A DNA stretch of 64,000 nucleotides from Rossellomorea vietnamensis (GTDB lineage Bacteria; Bacillota; Bacilli; Bacillales; Bacillaceae_B), in NCBI RefSeq assembly GCF_008180615.1, contig NZ_VTEH01000001.1:81735-145734 (forward strand), written 5' to 3'. Each line of letters begins with the position of its first letter. Positions within the stretch are counted from its first letter, which is position 1. The notes under the pieces are model-generated. The model saw nothing but the letters and a program-made list of their open reading frames with translations. It did not search any database and was not told the origin of the DNA. A program made the position numbers and the translations under genes. This document shows positions 17,951 to 26,563 of this stretch, piece after piece.

Positions 17951-18781
17951 CTATATTCTGTAAATGTTTCTATGCCACTGTTCCAATACCATGGAAATCT
18001 CCTTTTGGACCTCCTTGAATTTCTGTGAATAACCCAGACGGAAATAAAGCGATTTTAATAAGTCCAAGAAGTTCTTCTTTTTCTTGAAAAAAGGTACAGA
18101 ATAACCAGTTTCATCAAACTGTTTCTTAAGATGATCATTCATTGAGTGAACCCACTCCAGCAGCTGCTGTTGAGTCAACCCTTTTTGCAGGAGGGCTTCT
18201 ATGACAAAAATCAGCCTTTCATCCTCATCGTCCGTGTAGATTGCTTCTTTTTGATAACAAGACTTTACAGCTTCTAAACAGGCAGCAATCTTTTCTGAGG
18301 GGAAATATGGATGGCGAATGGAGGCAGCAAGGAGATCTGCACCGTGAGCAATACTATGAGCCCACCCTTTTCCATGCAAAAACCCGCGGGTATCACGCTC
18401 TTTTTTCAGGTATTGAATGGATTTGTCAATTGCTTCTAAAATCAGTTCTTCAGGAAGGTGTTGATTCTCAGCATCTTTTCTCAATACCAATGCAGCAGCA
18501 AGTGATGAAAAGCTTCTCGTGAAAACTGTATCAGTCGACCTTTCGCCAATCTTGTAAAAGAGATGGCTCTCATCCAAGGATACACTCAATAATTTTCTCA
18601 AGCTGTTATCAGATAGAAGATCTTTCTCCACCCACCAATAGAATGTTGTATAGATTAATTGATCTCTGAGTTCAGGATCAGGATGTCCAATATTCTCTAT
18701 CATTTCGTCCATGACGATTTCATAGTCGTTTCCTTCGTAATCATTCTTCTTAATATCTTGCAATCTACTCTTTAGATCCAT
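17951..18781 (-). CDS. DUF2785 family protein
   Basis: The 276-residue soluble helical protein belongs to the DUF2785 type: MDLKSRLQDI..., then DQLIYTTFYWWVEKDLLS and RGFLHGKGWAHSIAHGADLLAA. The HGKGWAHSIAHGADL segment with clustered His is the most conserved-looking part and could bind a metal. The function is unknown. The start at 18781 is chosen because GAGGA lies about 7 bases upstream; the longer frame to 18892 would overlap the upstream gene. It lies between two acetyltransferase genes. Confidence 0.8.
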   Translation of the reverse strand: MDLKSRLQDIKKNDYEGNDYEIVMDEMIENIGHPDPELRDQLIYTTFYWWVEKDLLSDNSLRKLLSVSLDESHLFYKIGERSTDTVFTRSFSSLAAALVLRKDAENQHLPEELILEAIDKSIQYLKKERDTRGFLHGKGWAHSIAHGADLLAASIRHPYFPSEKIAACLEAVKSCYQKEAIYTDDEDERLIFVIEALLQKGLTQQQLLEWVHSMNDHLKKQFDETGYSVPFFKKKKNFLDLLKSLYFRLGYSQKFKEVQKEISMVLEQWHRNIYRI

Positions 18782-18800
18782 ATAAAATCCTCTATTCTCA

Positions 18801-19343
18801 TTATTTCTTCCACTCATGTGAGAGCATGCCGTAAACTTCATGATCAACGTAATGGTCGTAAAGTTTTTCTGCACACCTGATGCTGCCTTCATTCATAAAT
18901 CCCAGACGCTCAGGAATGCCTCTGCTTCTTTTATTTTCCACTGCAGCCCTGATTTCTACTTTATTCATTTTCAGCTCATTGAAAGCATACTCCGTCAGTG
19001 CCTCTACCACCCTGGTCATAATTCCGCTGCCTTGAAATCCCTGTCCGAGCCAATACCCTATGTAAACTATCCCATTGCTCCAGTCAATTTGATTAAAACC
19101 TGCTGTACCTGCTACTTCTCCTTTATAAAGAATAAGCGTGGTAAGACTTTTTTGACTAGCGAAGTTTGTGAGGGCATATTGAATAAACCCCTTTGTATCC
19201 TCAACTGAATTCGTGCCGTCCAGCCAGGGAAGCCACTCTCGCAAATGTTCTCTTGAAGAATCCGTTAAAGCAAAAAGATCTTCCGCATCCTTTAGTTCCG
19301 GTAATTTCAGCGAAAGATTCTGATCAATAATATGTATAAACAT
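18801..19343 (-). CDS. RimL/YdaF-like ribosomal-type N-acetyltransferase
   Basis: The 180-residue GNAT opens MFIHIIDQNLSLKLPELKDAEDLFALTDSSREHLREWLPWLD and has GIMTRVVEALTEYAFNELKMNKVEIRAAVENKRSRGIPERLGF, the signature of RimJ/RimL-type enzymes that acetylate protein N-termini. It closely resembles Bacillus YdaF. The true substrate is not shown. It is probably first in a three-gene run with the DUF2785 and GNAT genes (gaps of 19 and 15 bases). Confidence 0.88.
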   Translation of the reverse strand: MFIHIIDQNLSLKLPELKDAEDLFALTDSSREHLREWLPWLDGTNSVEDTKGFIQYALTNFASQKSLTTLILYKGEVAGTAGFNQIDWSNGIVYIGYWLGQGFQGSGIMTRVVEALTEYAFNELKMNKVEIRAAVENKRSRGIPERLGFMNEGSIRCAEKLYDHYVDHEVYGMLSHEWKK

Positions 19344-19430
19344 AGCGCCACTCCTAATTTCAGCAAATTATCTTTTTAATCTAGAAGGTTGACTCTTTTT
19401 CTCTTGTAGGCAGGAGACCTTTTTATTGTA

Positions 19431-19721
19431 GGCTCTGTTAAAGACTATTGTTGTTTTTAATGGGTATGTTGACTTCCATTCCATGTGTACGACTCCGCGG
19501 GGCGGGCGGTGAGCCTCCAGTCAACATATGCGGAGAAACTGAGAATCCAATATAAACTGTCGTATCAACATCCAATAAAAAATTTGGTTAATTCACACTA
19601 GAATTAAAAGGAAAAACAAGTCGATTAACCAGCATTTATCAAGTTTCTTTATTGGATGACGCCTTCCTGCTGGCACTTAAACCCAGAATAATCTATAACA
19701 ACAATATTAACTAACAGTGCC
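19431..19721. mobile_element. Miniature inverted-repeat element with 8-bp target duplication
   Basis: The left end GGCTCTGTTAAAGACTATTG is an imperfect inverted repeat of the right end, whose complement begins GGCACTGTTAGTTAATATTG. The element is flanked on both sides by TTATTGTA (19423-19430 and 19722-19729), an exact 8-bp target duplication. It contains a GC-rich core (CGACTCCGCGGGGCGGGCGG near 19490) shared with other intergenic repeats here. No ORF is inside, so it would need a transposase in trans. Confidence 0.8.
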
Positions 19722-20388
19722 TTATTGTATAGCGTCATTCAAAGATAGTAACGCCCTATGGATAGAAGCTGGCCTGCAATTGAAACGTGCAGCGACTGCT
19801 TACTTGAACCATTCCAGCTGTTGACCGTGTTTTCATAACTTGTCGTAAAGCCTGAATAATACGGTATGGTCCATATAAATATCAGAAATATAAATCCTGT
19901 GACAAACATGGTATCAATGAGGGATAATGAAAAAGTCTGTGAGCTGAACTAAATCATCATTAATTCAACCTCTAAGGTTAACACCAGCAAATGGTTATAC
20001 CTTTTAAGAGGTTAAAGTTTGTATGTAAAGAATTTCTCCACCCATGCCCAGGTCTTCGCAACTACCATTATGATAATGATTCCTAAAAAGATGAATACAA
20101 AAGCTAAAAAATATCGACCAATCTTTCACCATCTTTCAAGGAAAATATCCCGCTTCCCGCCCTCACCTTACTCCTATCCGATGCGTGGTAGTAACAATGA
20201 TTGATACTAAATGAAAGGTATTGTGTACTGAGAATAAGTTGTACGATCGGACTTGAACCGATAGGCACTCTCCCAGCCCTGCCATCTTAGAAAGCAATTG
20301 CATCCGCTATATTCATAAGGTTACACCTAAAGAGTCAACTGCAAGAACCGCCCGCAGCTCTTCTCACTATATTAGAAAGAAATTAGAA
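19722..20388. other. Intergenic region with small-ORF and tRNA remnants
   Basis: No standard gene. 20012-20120 on the minus strand encodes a hydrophobic stretch (FLAFVFIFLGIIIIMVVAKTWAW) out of frame with the nearest ATG by one base in a T6 run. 20240-20330 on the minus strand contains a tRNA-like T arm (ATCGG TTCAAGT CCGAT) without a recognisable acceptor partner. Confidence 0.4.
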
Positions 20389-20853
20389 TTAGTCTATTTC
20401 TGTCAGCCAGTTTGCTTGTTGGATTTTTGTATCGAGCAAACGGTATTCTTTAGATAACTCGTCTATTTCTTTCTGGATTTTCCGAACGCTTACAGTTGGA
20501 ATTCTGCGGATTTCCGACATACTGTATCTCGCTTCAACAATGGATGCCTGATCTGCTAAAGTTTGGAGCATCTGTCTCTTTTGCATGATAATATCTCTTT
20601 TCACAAGTGCATCAGAGAGCTTTCCGAAAGGTTCCAAATCCGATGAAGCATTCGCTTTTTGTATCAATGTTACCAACTCTTCAAGCCTCTTAAAGATGCG
20701 TTTCATTTCTTTTAACAGAGTTTGCGGGTCCTCAGGCGGATCTTCTCCTTCCTGAATAACGGCAGACCGTTCAAGCCTTCCGGACATTTGAGAAAGCCGC
20801 TTTTGCAAGTCCGCTCTTTCTAATAAAGCTTCTGCTAATTTCAAATTATTCAC
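20389..20853 (-). CDS. DIP1984-family helical protein
   Basis: The 154-residue, almost entirely helical protein starts MNNLKLAEALLERADLQKRLSQMSGRLERSAVIQEGEDPPEDP, a pattern matching the DIP1984/DUF6847 family found in Actinobacteria and Firmicutes. Long heptad-like segments suggest coiled-coil dimerisation. The function is unknown. It is monocistronic. Confidence 0.8.
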   Translation of the reverse strand: MNNLKLAEALLERADLQKRLSQMSGRLERSAVIQEGEDPPEDPQTLLKEMKRIFKRLEELVTLIQKANASSDLEPFGKLSDALVKRDIIMQKRQMLQTLADQASIVEARYSMSEIRRIPTVSVRKIQKEIDELSKEYRLLDTKIQQANWLTEID

Positions 20854-20941
20854 CCCGACAATATAATTCTGTATTTAAGATATACTACCATAAATTACAT
20901 AATTCTGAAAAGGTTGAATGTTTGATTTCAATATATTATCG

Positions 20942-21982
20942 CTATTCATGTGCAGGATTGATGATGGCCAAAACTTGGTGGTCCTCCCACTTGCCATTGA
21001 TATTTACACTTTTTCGGGCTATACCTTCTTTGTAAAACCCAGCTTTCTCCAATACCCTGATTGACGCAGTATTATAAGGCATTACGCCTGCTTCAATTCT
21101 ATGAAGCTTCAATTCTTTGAATCCGTAATGAACGAGTAATTTAACCGCTTCTGAAGTGTATCCCTTCCCATTCTGTTTCCTGTCCATAAAATAACCGATA
21201 AATGCACTTTGTAAGGAACCTCGCAGAATTTGAAAAAGGTTAATCGTTCCCAAAAGCTGACTTTCACTGCTAGAGTAAATTCCAAAATTGTAACTTTCAT
21301 CCTTTTCCTTATCTCTTCGAAAGCTCCTGATTCTCTCTTCCTGACCTTGCTCAGTATAAAAACCATTCGGCTGGCGCATTGAAAATTGTTCAAAAAATTC
21401 TTTATTTTCTACTTGCAGGTGCAGTAACTCCGCAGCATCCTTATCAATGAATTCTTTTAAAAAGATATCACTGCCTTCTATTAAATCCGCCGTATCACTC
21501 GTAAGCAACAGCTTGCCTGTAACCGGCAGTACGCTGGTTAACAGAGCATTTATTTGATTTTGATAATGTTTATCATGCTGGATCAATTCATGGAAATAGT
21601 GACTCCATGACATTTTTTCACCTGGAAGTTTTTGCGAAAAAGCTTCAGAAGGCATCGCTTCAATCAAGCCTATGAGCTCAATTCTTGCATTGACAAATTC
21701 GTCAATCACTTCTTGTTTATCTGTTTTTCGAGCGTAGGCTGCTGCATTATCATTGATTTTTTGAACATCTAGCTTGCTCTCCGAAAGTTTTTCGTTTTGC
21801 AAGAAAGGCTTTAAACGGCTGTCAATCACGTTATGATCCCAGAACATTAAATGGGCAATCACCTCTGCCGTCCCCCACGAACCTTCTTTAAATGGCCTGA
21901 ACCACACATCCCCTGGTAAGCCTTTGAGCGACAAAGCCCATTCTGCGATCCTTCTATTCTTTTCGATAATTTTGTCTTTCAA
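20942..21982 (-). CDS. DinB-like domain fused to a GNAT acetyltransferase
   Basis: The 346-residue protein has two domains. Residues 1-150 form a DinB/YfiT-like four-helix bundle (WALSLKGLPGDVWFRPFKEGSWGTAEVIAHLMFWDH, later SWSHYFHELIQHDKHY with His residues placed for metal binding). Residues 160-346 form a RimJ-like GNAT (GKGYTSEAVKLLVHYGFKELKLHRIEAGVMPYNTASIRVLEKAGF). DinB-type proteins are often thiol transferases. The fusion suggests linked modification chemistry, but no substrate can be inferred. The ribosome site GGGAGG supports the start. Confidence 0.85.
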   Translation of the reverse strand: MKDKIIEKNRRIAEWALSLKGLPGDVWFRPFKEGSWGTAEVIAHLMFWDHNVIDSRLKPFLQNEKLSESKLDVQKINDNAAAYARKTDKQEVIDEFVNARIELIGLIEAMPSEAFSQKLPGEKMSWSHYFHELIQHDKHYQNQINALLTSVLPVTGKLLLTSDTADLIEGSDIFLKEFIDKDAAELLHLQVENKEFFEQFSMRQPNGFYTEQGQEERIRSFRRDKEKDESYNFGIYSSSESQLLGTINLFQILRGSLQSAFIGYFMDRKQNGKGYTSEAVKLLVHYGFKELKLHRIEAGVMPYNTASIRVLEKAGFYKEGIARKSVNINGKWEDHQVLAIINPAHE

Positions 21983-22190
21983 ATCAATTCCTCCCTAACA
22001 TAAAACAATGCAGATTTAAAGATTCTGCCCGCCATTTATCTATATTACCAATAGGCTTTATTGTGCTGAGCCTTTCATGCAGGAAAACTAAGCTGAAAAG
22101 GAAGAGCTGACTTCCTATTCTATACTTATTATGCATAGCAACTTCTCTTCAGGCAGAAACAAGCTTGGATTTCTAGTTTATTAAGCAATA

Positions 22191-22214
22191 AAGGCACCCC
22201 AAAAGGATGCCTTT
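22191..22214 (-). terminator. Hairpin after the mhqD-like gene
   Basis: AAAGGCA pairs with TGCCTTT around a 10-base loop. The T run is weak. Confidence 0.5.
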
Positions 22215-22219
22215 ACAAA

Positions 22220-22831
22220 TTAATTATTATATTTTTCCTTATACCACTCAGCGGCATGATCCACTTCTTCCCTTGTCAGCTGATGTCCGCCTCTGGTCCA
22301 GAACTCTGTGACATCTGCATTTGAAGATCTCAAAGCCGCTGCTAGTTCTTTTGTTTCCTTAGCCGGGATTAAAGGATCATTTTCTCCTGCACCGATAAAC
22401 ACCGGTGTACCACTCAAATCTGCCATATCAATACCACGGAGCGGAACCATAGCATGAAAAAGAATGGCTCCCTGGATTGCATCGCTATAATGATACATCA
22501 TACTTGCAGCAATATTTGCTCCGTTTGAATACCCAATGGCCAGAACATTATTTCGGTCAAAGCCATATTTTTCAGAACTCTGGTCAATGAATTCCTTCAA
22601 TTCTTTCGTTCTGAAGACTAGATCTTCCTCATCAAATACTCCTTCTGACAGTCTTCGGAAAAACCGCGGCATGCCATGTTCTGAAACATTTCCTCTAACA
22701 CCCAGCACCGAACAATCCGGCGCAATCATTTCCCCAAGAGGAAGGAGATCCGACTCGTTTCCTCCCGTACCGTGCAAAAGCAGCAAAGTCGGTCCATTCT
22801 TTTGTTTCCCTTGTTTAAAAATATGTTCCAT
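22220..22831 (-). CDS. MhqD-like alpha/beta hydrolase
   Basis: The 203-residue alpha/beta hydrolase has the oxyanion region LLLHGTGGNESDLLPLGEMI (about 15-34), nucleophile elbow GYSNGA, Asp in GENDPLIP and His in GGHQLT. It closely resembles MhqD/YodD, the hydrolase encoded beside a ring-cleaving dioxygenase and induced by quinones through MhqR. The start at 22831 follows AAGGAGG by 8 bases. It lies 19 bases after the dioxygenase gene, so they form an operon. Confidence 0.87.
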   Translation of the reverse strand: MEHIFKQGKQKNGPTLLLLHGTGGNESDLLPLGEMIAPDCSVLGVRGNVSEHGMPRFFRRLSEGVFDEEDLVFRTKELKEFIDQSSEKYGFDRNNVLAIGYSNGANIAASMMYHYSDAIQGAILFHAMVPLRGIDMADLSGTPVFIGAGENDPLIPAKETKELAAALRSSNADVTEFWTRGGHQLTREEVDHAAEWYKEKYNN

Positions 22832-22849
22832 TTTCAAGTCCTCCTTCTT

Positions 22850-23833
22850 TTACTCTTTCGTCTCGAGCGGCTTTAAACGCGCCTCAATTTGATCTCGCTG
22901 GTCTTCGAAATACGGAGGAAGAGCAAGGTTCTCTCCAAGGTGTTCGAAATCTTCATCTCCTTCGAATCCCGGTCCATCTGTAGCAAGTTCAAATAAAATT
23001 CCGTTGGCTTCCCTGAAATATAGAGAACGGAAATAATACCTTTCCACAAATCCAGAACTAGGAATTCTCAGTTCCTTCAGCAGCTCGACCCATTTGTTTA
23101 ATTCGTCTTCATTTTCCACTCTGTAGGCAACATGATGGACACTTCCACGTCCGGGCCGTTCAACAGGAAGATCCGGGCGCTCAATGATGTGAACTTCGGC
23201 TCCTGTACCTCCTTCGCCTGTTTCCAAAACGTTTACTTCGAATTGTTTTTCATCAACGGTTGTGGAGTAGCTTCCCTTTCTACGGTACCCCATTAAATCG
23301 GTTAGAATTTTTTCTGTGTTTTCCCTCTTGGCGACCGTTAAGTGGATCGGCCCTAATCCGCGAATTCCGTATTCTTCAGGAATCGGACTCTTTTCCCAAG
23401 GCTTTCCGCCTTCTACACCCTGGTTATTTTCATCTGAGACGAACATCAGGCGCTGGCCTTCAAAATCTCTGAACGCCAAAGCTGCTCTTCCGCTTTCTGT
23501 TGATATTCCATCGTGATCCACTCCGTGTGATTCCAACCTTTTCATCCAGTAGTTGAGAGCTTCATCTGAAGCGACCCTTAATGAAGTAGTTGAAATGCTG
23601 TTTGTTCCCTGGTGGGTGCGTCCAGCATGTGGAATTTCAAAAAAGGTCAGGTCAGTTCCCGGATTACCCCTCTCATCTGCATAGAATAAATGGTACACAG
23701 ATGTATCATCCTGATTGACCGTTTTCTTCACAAGCCTCATGCCTAACACTTTAGTATAAAACTCGTAATTTTCCTTCGCATTTGCAGTAATAGCCGATAC
23801 ATGGTGCTGGCCTTTCAATGGTTTTAATTCCAT
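22850..23833 (-). CDS. MhqA/MhqO-type ring-cleaving dioxygenase
   Basis: The 327-residue vicinal-oxygen-chelate protein has two tandem glyoxalase-like halves. The start LKGQHHVSAITANAKENYEFYTKVLGMRLVKKTVNQDDTSVYHLFYAD and the second half PIHLTVAK / GSVHHVAYRV give the metal-binding His positions. It matches the MhqA/MhqE/MhqO family that detoxifies quinones and hydroquinones. It is first gene of a two-gene operon with the MhqD-like hydrolase. A palindrome upstream could be the MhqR-type operator. The paralogue letter cannot be decided. Confidence 0.87.
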   Translation of the reverse strand: MELKPLKGQHHVSAITANAKENYEFYTKVLGMRLVKKTVNQDDTSVYHLFYADERGNPGTDLTFFEIPHAGRTHQGTNSISTTSLRVASDEALNYWMKRLESHGVDHDGISTESGRAALAFRDFEGQRLMFVSDENNQGVEGGKPWEKSPIPEEYGIRGLGPIHLTVAKRENTEKILTDLMGYRRKGSYSTTVDEKQFEVNVLETGEGGTGAEVHIIERPDLPVERPGRGSVHHVAYRVENEDELNKWVELLKELRIPSSGFVERYYFRSLYFREANGILFELATDGPGFEGDEDFEHLGENLALPPYFEDQRDQIEARLKPLETKE

Positions 23834-23885
23834 CATATCCTCCTTAAGTAAGAAAAGTTTTCATAAATCAATTTTATCGTTAATT

Positions 23886-23910
23886 ATCTCAAATTAAAAA
23901 TATTTGATAT
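23886..23910. promoter_or_regulatory. Candidate MarR-type (MhqR-like) operator
   Basis: ATCTCAAAT and ATTTGATAT form an inverted repeat with one mismatch across 7 bases, about 50 bases upstream of the dioxygenase start. The position and ATCTC half-site are suggestive of MhqR, but the spacing differs from what I remember of its site. Confidence 0.4.
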
Positions 23911-24070
23911 GAAAATAATACTTAAATTCTTCACCGCTATAAGAGACGAGTATTTTTCAGCACGGTGAATTGCTGAAGCCAGCTTTTTGCTTCCATTAAT
24001 TTGAAGCTTTAGCAGAGGAGCAATAAGCACAAAATAGGAGTAAATCGCTATATATGGAGTTGACTAAATT

Positions 24071-24892
24071 GTGAAGAAGCTCGCTATAATCCTTTTTATC
24101 CTTTCTTTATCATTTGAACTGCATACAAACAAATTCTCAAAACAGGTACTCGCTAATGTAGATTTTCAAGTTGAAATGACCCACTGGGAAGAAGTTGATA
24201 GGCTGCTCCCCCGAAAATCCAGCTTCCTAGTGATCGATATGGAGACCGGAAAAAGCTTCAATGTCCAGAGAAGGGCTGGCAGCAATCATGCGGACGTTCA
24301 GCCACTTTCACACAAAGACACAAAAATCATGAAAGTGATTTACGGTGGAAAGTGGAGTTGGAAGAGGAGAGCCGTTCTCATTCTCTCAAATAACCATCTT
24401 ATTGCTGCTTCCATGCATGGCATGCCGCATGGTGCAGGTGCATTACAAAATGGTTTTCCCGGCCATTTTTGTATTCACTTTAATGGGAGTACAACTCATA
24501 AGACCGACTCTCCCGACCTCTCTCATCACCTTATGATTATGAAAGCTGGAGGACAGCTGGATTCTTATCTCAGTGAATTAGCACCACTGGGGGTAGTTGA
24601 TGCTTTTCTTACAGGCGCAAAAAATAATGATCAAGTTCTGTTTAAAAAAACGATCCTAAATGAGGAAGCCAACCTTAAAATCCTGAATGAAATCGAAGCG
24701 CTAAGGTGGCAGACCAGTACAGTAAGTAACGAGAGAACTCCTTTAATTCAGGAAATTAATGCTGATTTGAAACTTTTTCTAACGGACAAGGGGCCTTTAA
24801 ATACACGCATTACATTCAAAGTAGTCAAAACCTCGCCAGCCGCACCTTGGAAAGTAGATGAAACACCACTTTTAAAATTACTAATAAAATGA
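24071..24892 (+). CDS. Secreted protein of unrecognised function
   Basis: The 273-residue protein begins with a signal peptide (KKLAIILFILSLSFELHTNK; GTG start). The mature part has conserved-looking blocks FLVIDMETGKSFNVQRRAGSNHADVQPL, IAASMHGMPHGAGALQNGFPGHFCIHFNGSTTH and a helical tail. The same blocks occur, as I recall, in the C-terminal parts of copper-amine-oxidase-N-domain proteins of Bacilli. Clustered His, Asp and Cys suggest a metal-dependent or cysteine active site, perhaps on the cell wall. It is co-oriented with the VanW gene 15 bases downstream. Function unknown. Confidence 0.75.
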   Translation: MKKLAIILFILSLSFELHTNKFSKQVLANVDFQVEMTHWEEVDRLLPRKSSFLVIDMETGKSFNVQRRAGSNHADVQPLSHKDTKIMKVIYGGKWSWKRRAVLILSNNHLIAASMHGMPHGAGALQNGFPGHFCIHFNGSTTHKTDSPDLSHHLMIMKAGGQLDSYLSELAPLGVVDAFLTGAKNNDQVLFKKTILNEEANLKILNEIEALRWQTSTVSNERTPLIQEINADLKLFLTDKGPLNTRITFKVVKTSPAAPWKVDETPLLKLLIK

Positions 24893-24907
24893 ATTGGAGG
24901 TGAGCAA

Positions 24908-25759
24908 ATGAAATTGTTATTTATCTTACTAGCTGCTATGGGAATCTCTTCCGATAAATTGAATATCGATTTAAAATACGAAGAAGAAACAGTGGAGAAC
25001 ATCAGTCTGGCAGAATATGAGATGAGTCCTTACCCTGAGTATTTAATAGATGAGACCAAGCTGAACGAACTAATTATCAGGACGAACAAAAAAATTTCAA
25101 AAGAAGCTGTTGACGCTTCACTCAATGAACACGGAGAAATAGTCAGTGAACAAAATGGGCGTACAATAGATCAAACCAAGTTCAAACAAGCATTTTATGA
25201 AGCCTTTTATAATAGGAAACCTTCTCAGCTGGAAATCCCGGCAAGTCCGGTATATCCCAAAGTTGACAGCGAACTCCTCGAAAGAATTAAACGAAAAAGA
25301 ATCAGCCATTATGTCACTTACTTTAATGTCAGAAACAAAGAAAGAGTTCATAATATAAAGCTGGCTTCCGATGCAATTAACAACCAGGTTGTGTTTCCCG
25401 GCGAAACCTTTTCCTTCAATCAGGTTGTGGGCAAAAGAACGGTTTCGAAGGGATATCTCCCTGCACCGGTCATTATAAAAGGAGAATTATCAGAAGGAAT
25501 CGGAGGAGGAATCTGCCAGGTTTCCTCTACACTTTTTAATGCAGTGGACCGTGCCGGAGTAAAAATTTTAGAACGATATTCCCATAGTAGAAGAGTGCCT
25601 TACGTTCCACCCAAAAGGGATGCCACTGTCAGTTGGTATGGACCTGATTTCACCTTCCGCAATCAACATAACCAGCCCCTTCTTATCCGATCGATGGTTT
25701 TAGGCGGACAAATGATTATCATGGTATTTTCCTCAGAAGACCTGGACTATGAACATTAA
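24908..25759 (+). CDS. VanW-family protein
   Basis: The 283-residue protein has a C-terminal VanW domain with FPGETFSFNQVVGKRTVSKGYLPAPVI and GGGICQVSSTLFNAVDRAG (about 160-215) and an N-terminal part like the peptidoglycan-binding region often found before it. The first residues are moderately hydrophobic and may be a short secretion signal. VanW occurs in vancomycin-resistance clusters and widely in Bacilli; its role is unknown. A TTGGAGGTGA ribosome site and a 15-base gap couple it to the secreted protein upstream. Confidence 0.88.
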   Translation: MKLLFILLAAMGISSDKLNIDLKYEEETVENISLAEYEMSPYPEYLIDETKLNELIIRTNKKISKEAVDASLNEHGEIVSEQNGRTIDQTKFKQAFYEAFYNRKPSQLEIPASPVYPKVDSELLERIKRKRISHYVTYFNVRNKERVHNIKLASDAINNQVVFPGETFSFNQVVGKRTVSKGYLPAPVIIKGELSEGIGGGICQVSSTLFNAVDRAGVKILERYSHSRRVPYVPPKRDATVSWYGPDFTFRNQHNQPLLIRSMVLGGQMIIMVFSSEDLDYEH

Positions 25760-26007
25760 GGTATTCTACAGCCGCACTAATAAAATGATGCTAATGGTCT
25801 CTGGATTTATTCAGGAGACCTTTTAAGTTTTGGTTCTATCCTCATGCTCCTCTTCCATTTTACAGTATTTTTAAATAGCCGACTTCAATGAAAACAATCT
25901 AAAGGTTCTAAAGCTTTAGTGGAATAAAAGCCCAGTTTCTCCTGCTAAATATGCTATACTAAACATATGTTTAATTATGAATAGTCGAAAAAGTTAAAGG
26001 AGGAAAA

Positions 26008-26517
26008 ATGTTATTATATATAGGTTTTGCCGTACTCTTAATGAATCTGGTCTTTTTTCTGGCCAAATGGTTCGCTCCTGAATCAGAGCTTTTAAACAGC
26101 TTCAAAAAAACGTCTCATTTCTGGTGGACACAGTTTGTCTTATTACTGCTATCATTAACGATCATAGCCGGCCACTTTTACGGGCTTTCAAAAGCTCAGT
26201 GGTACACAAGTCCAATGTTTGAAAAAGAGTCTCAACTTTATGTAGGTGAAAAGAATGGTCCTGCCATTCTCCATGAATCATTTCCATTTGCAGAAAGGCC
26301 ATTTGAGTCTGAAATTATCATTCCTGGAAGTGGTGATGGAAAAGAAGCTCTTCTTTCCCCTGTTTCTGAAAGCGGAGAAACTATTGAGCCTTTTGCTTTA
26401 ACCATGGAGGAAGGGTGTTCCCCCTTAATCGTCACTTTTCCTGAAGAAGGCCAATGGAGAGTTGACGTTGAATACGACGGAAGCGAAAGAGGCTCTATAG
26501 TCTTAGAGGTGAAATGA
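26008..26517 (+). CDS. Membrane protein with extracytoplasmic beta domain
   Basis: The 169-residue protein has two transmembrane helices (about 2-17 and 40-60) followed by a soluble region of about 105 residues ending EEGQWRVDVEYDGSERGSIVLEVK, which looks like a small Ig-like or beta-sandwich fold. AAAGGAGGA upstream gives a confident start. I do not recognise the family. It is monocistronic and convergent with a GNAT gene. Confidence 0.75.
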   Translation: MLLYIGFAVLLMNLVFFLAKWFAPESELLNSFKKTSHFWWTQFVLLLLSLTIIAGHFYGLSKAQWYTSPMFEKESQLYVGEKNGPAILHESFPFAERPFESEIIIPGSGDGKEALLSPVSESGETIEPFALTMEEGCSPLIVTFPEEGQWRVDVEYDGSERGSIVLEVK

Positions 26518-26529
26518 TATTCACACTAT

Positions 26530-26560
26530 TAAAGAAGGCAGCATTATGCAGCCTTCTTTC
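26530..26560. terminator. Convergent terminator
   Basis: GAAGGC and GCCTTC, extended by flanking A and T, form a hairpin usable by both neighbouring genes. Confidence 0.75.
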
Positions 26561-26563
26561 TCT

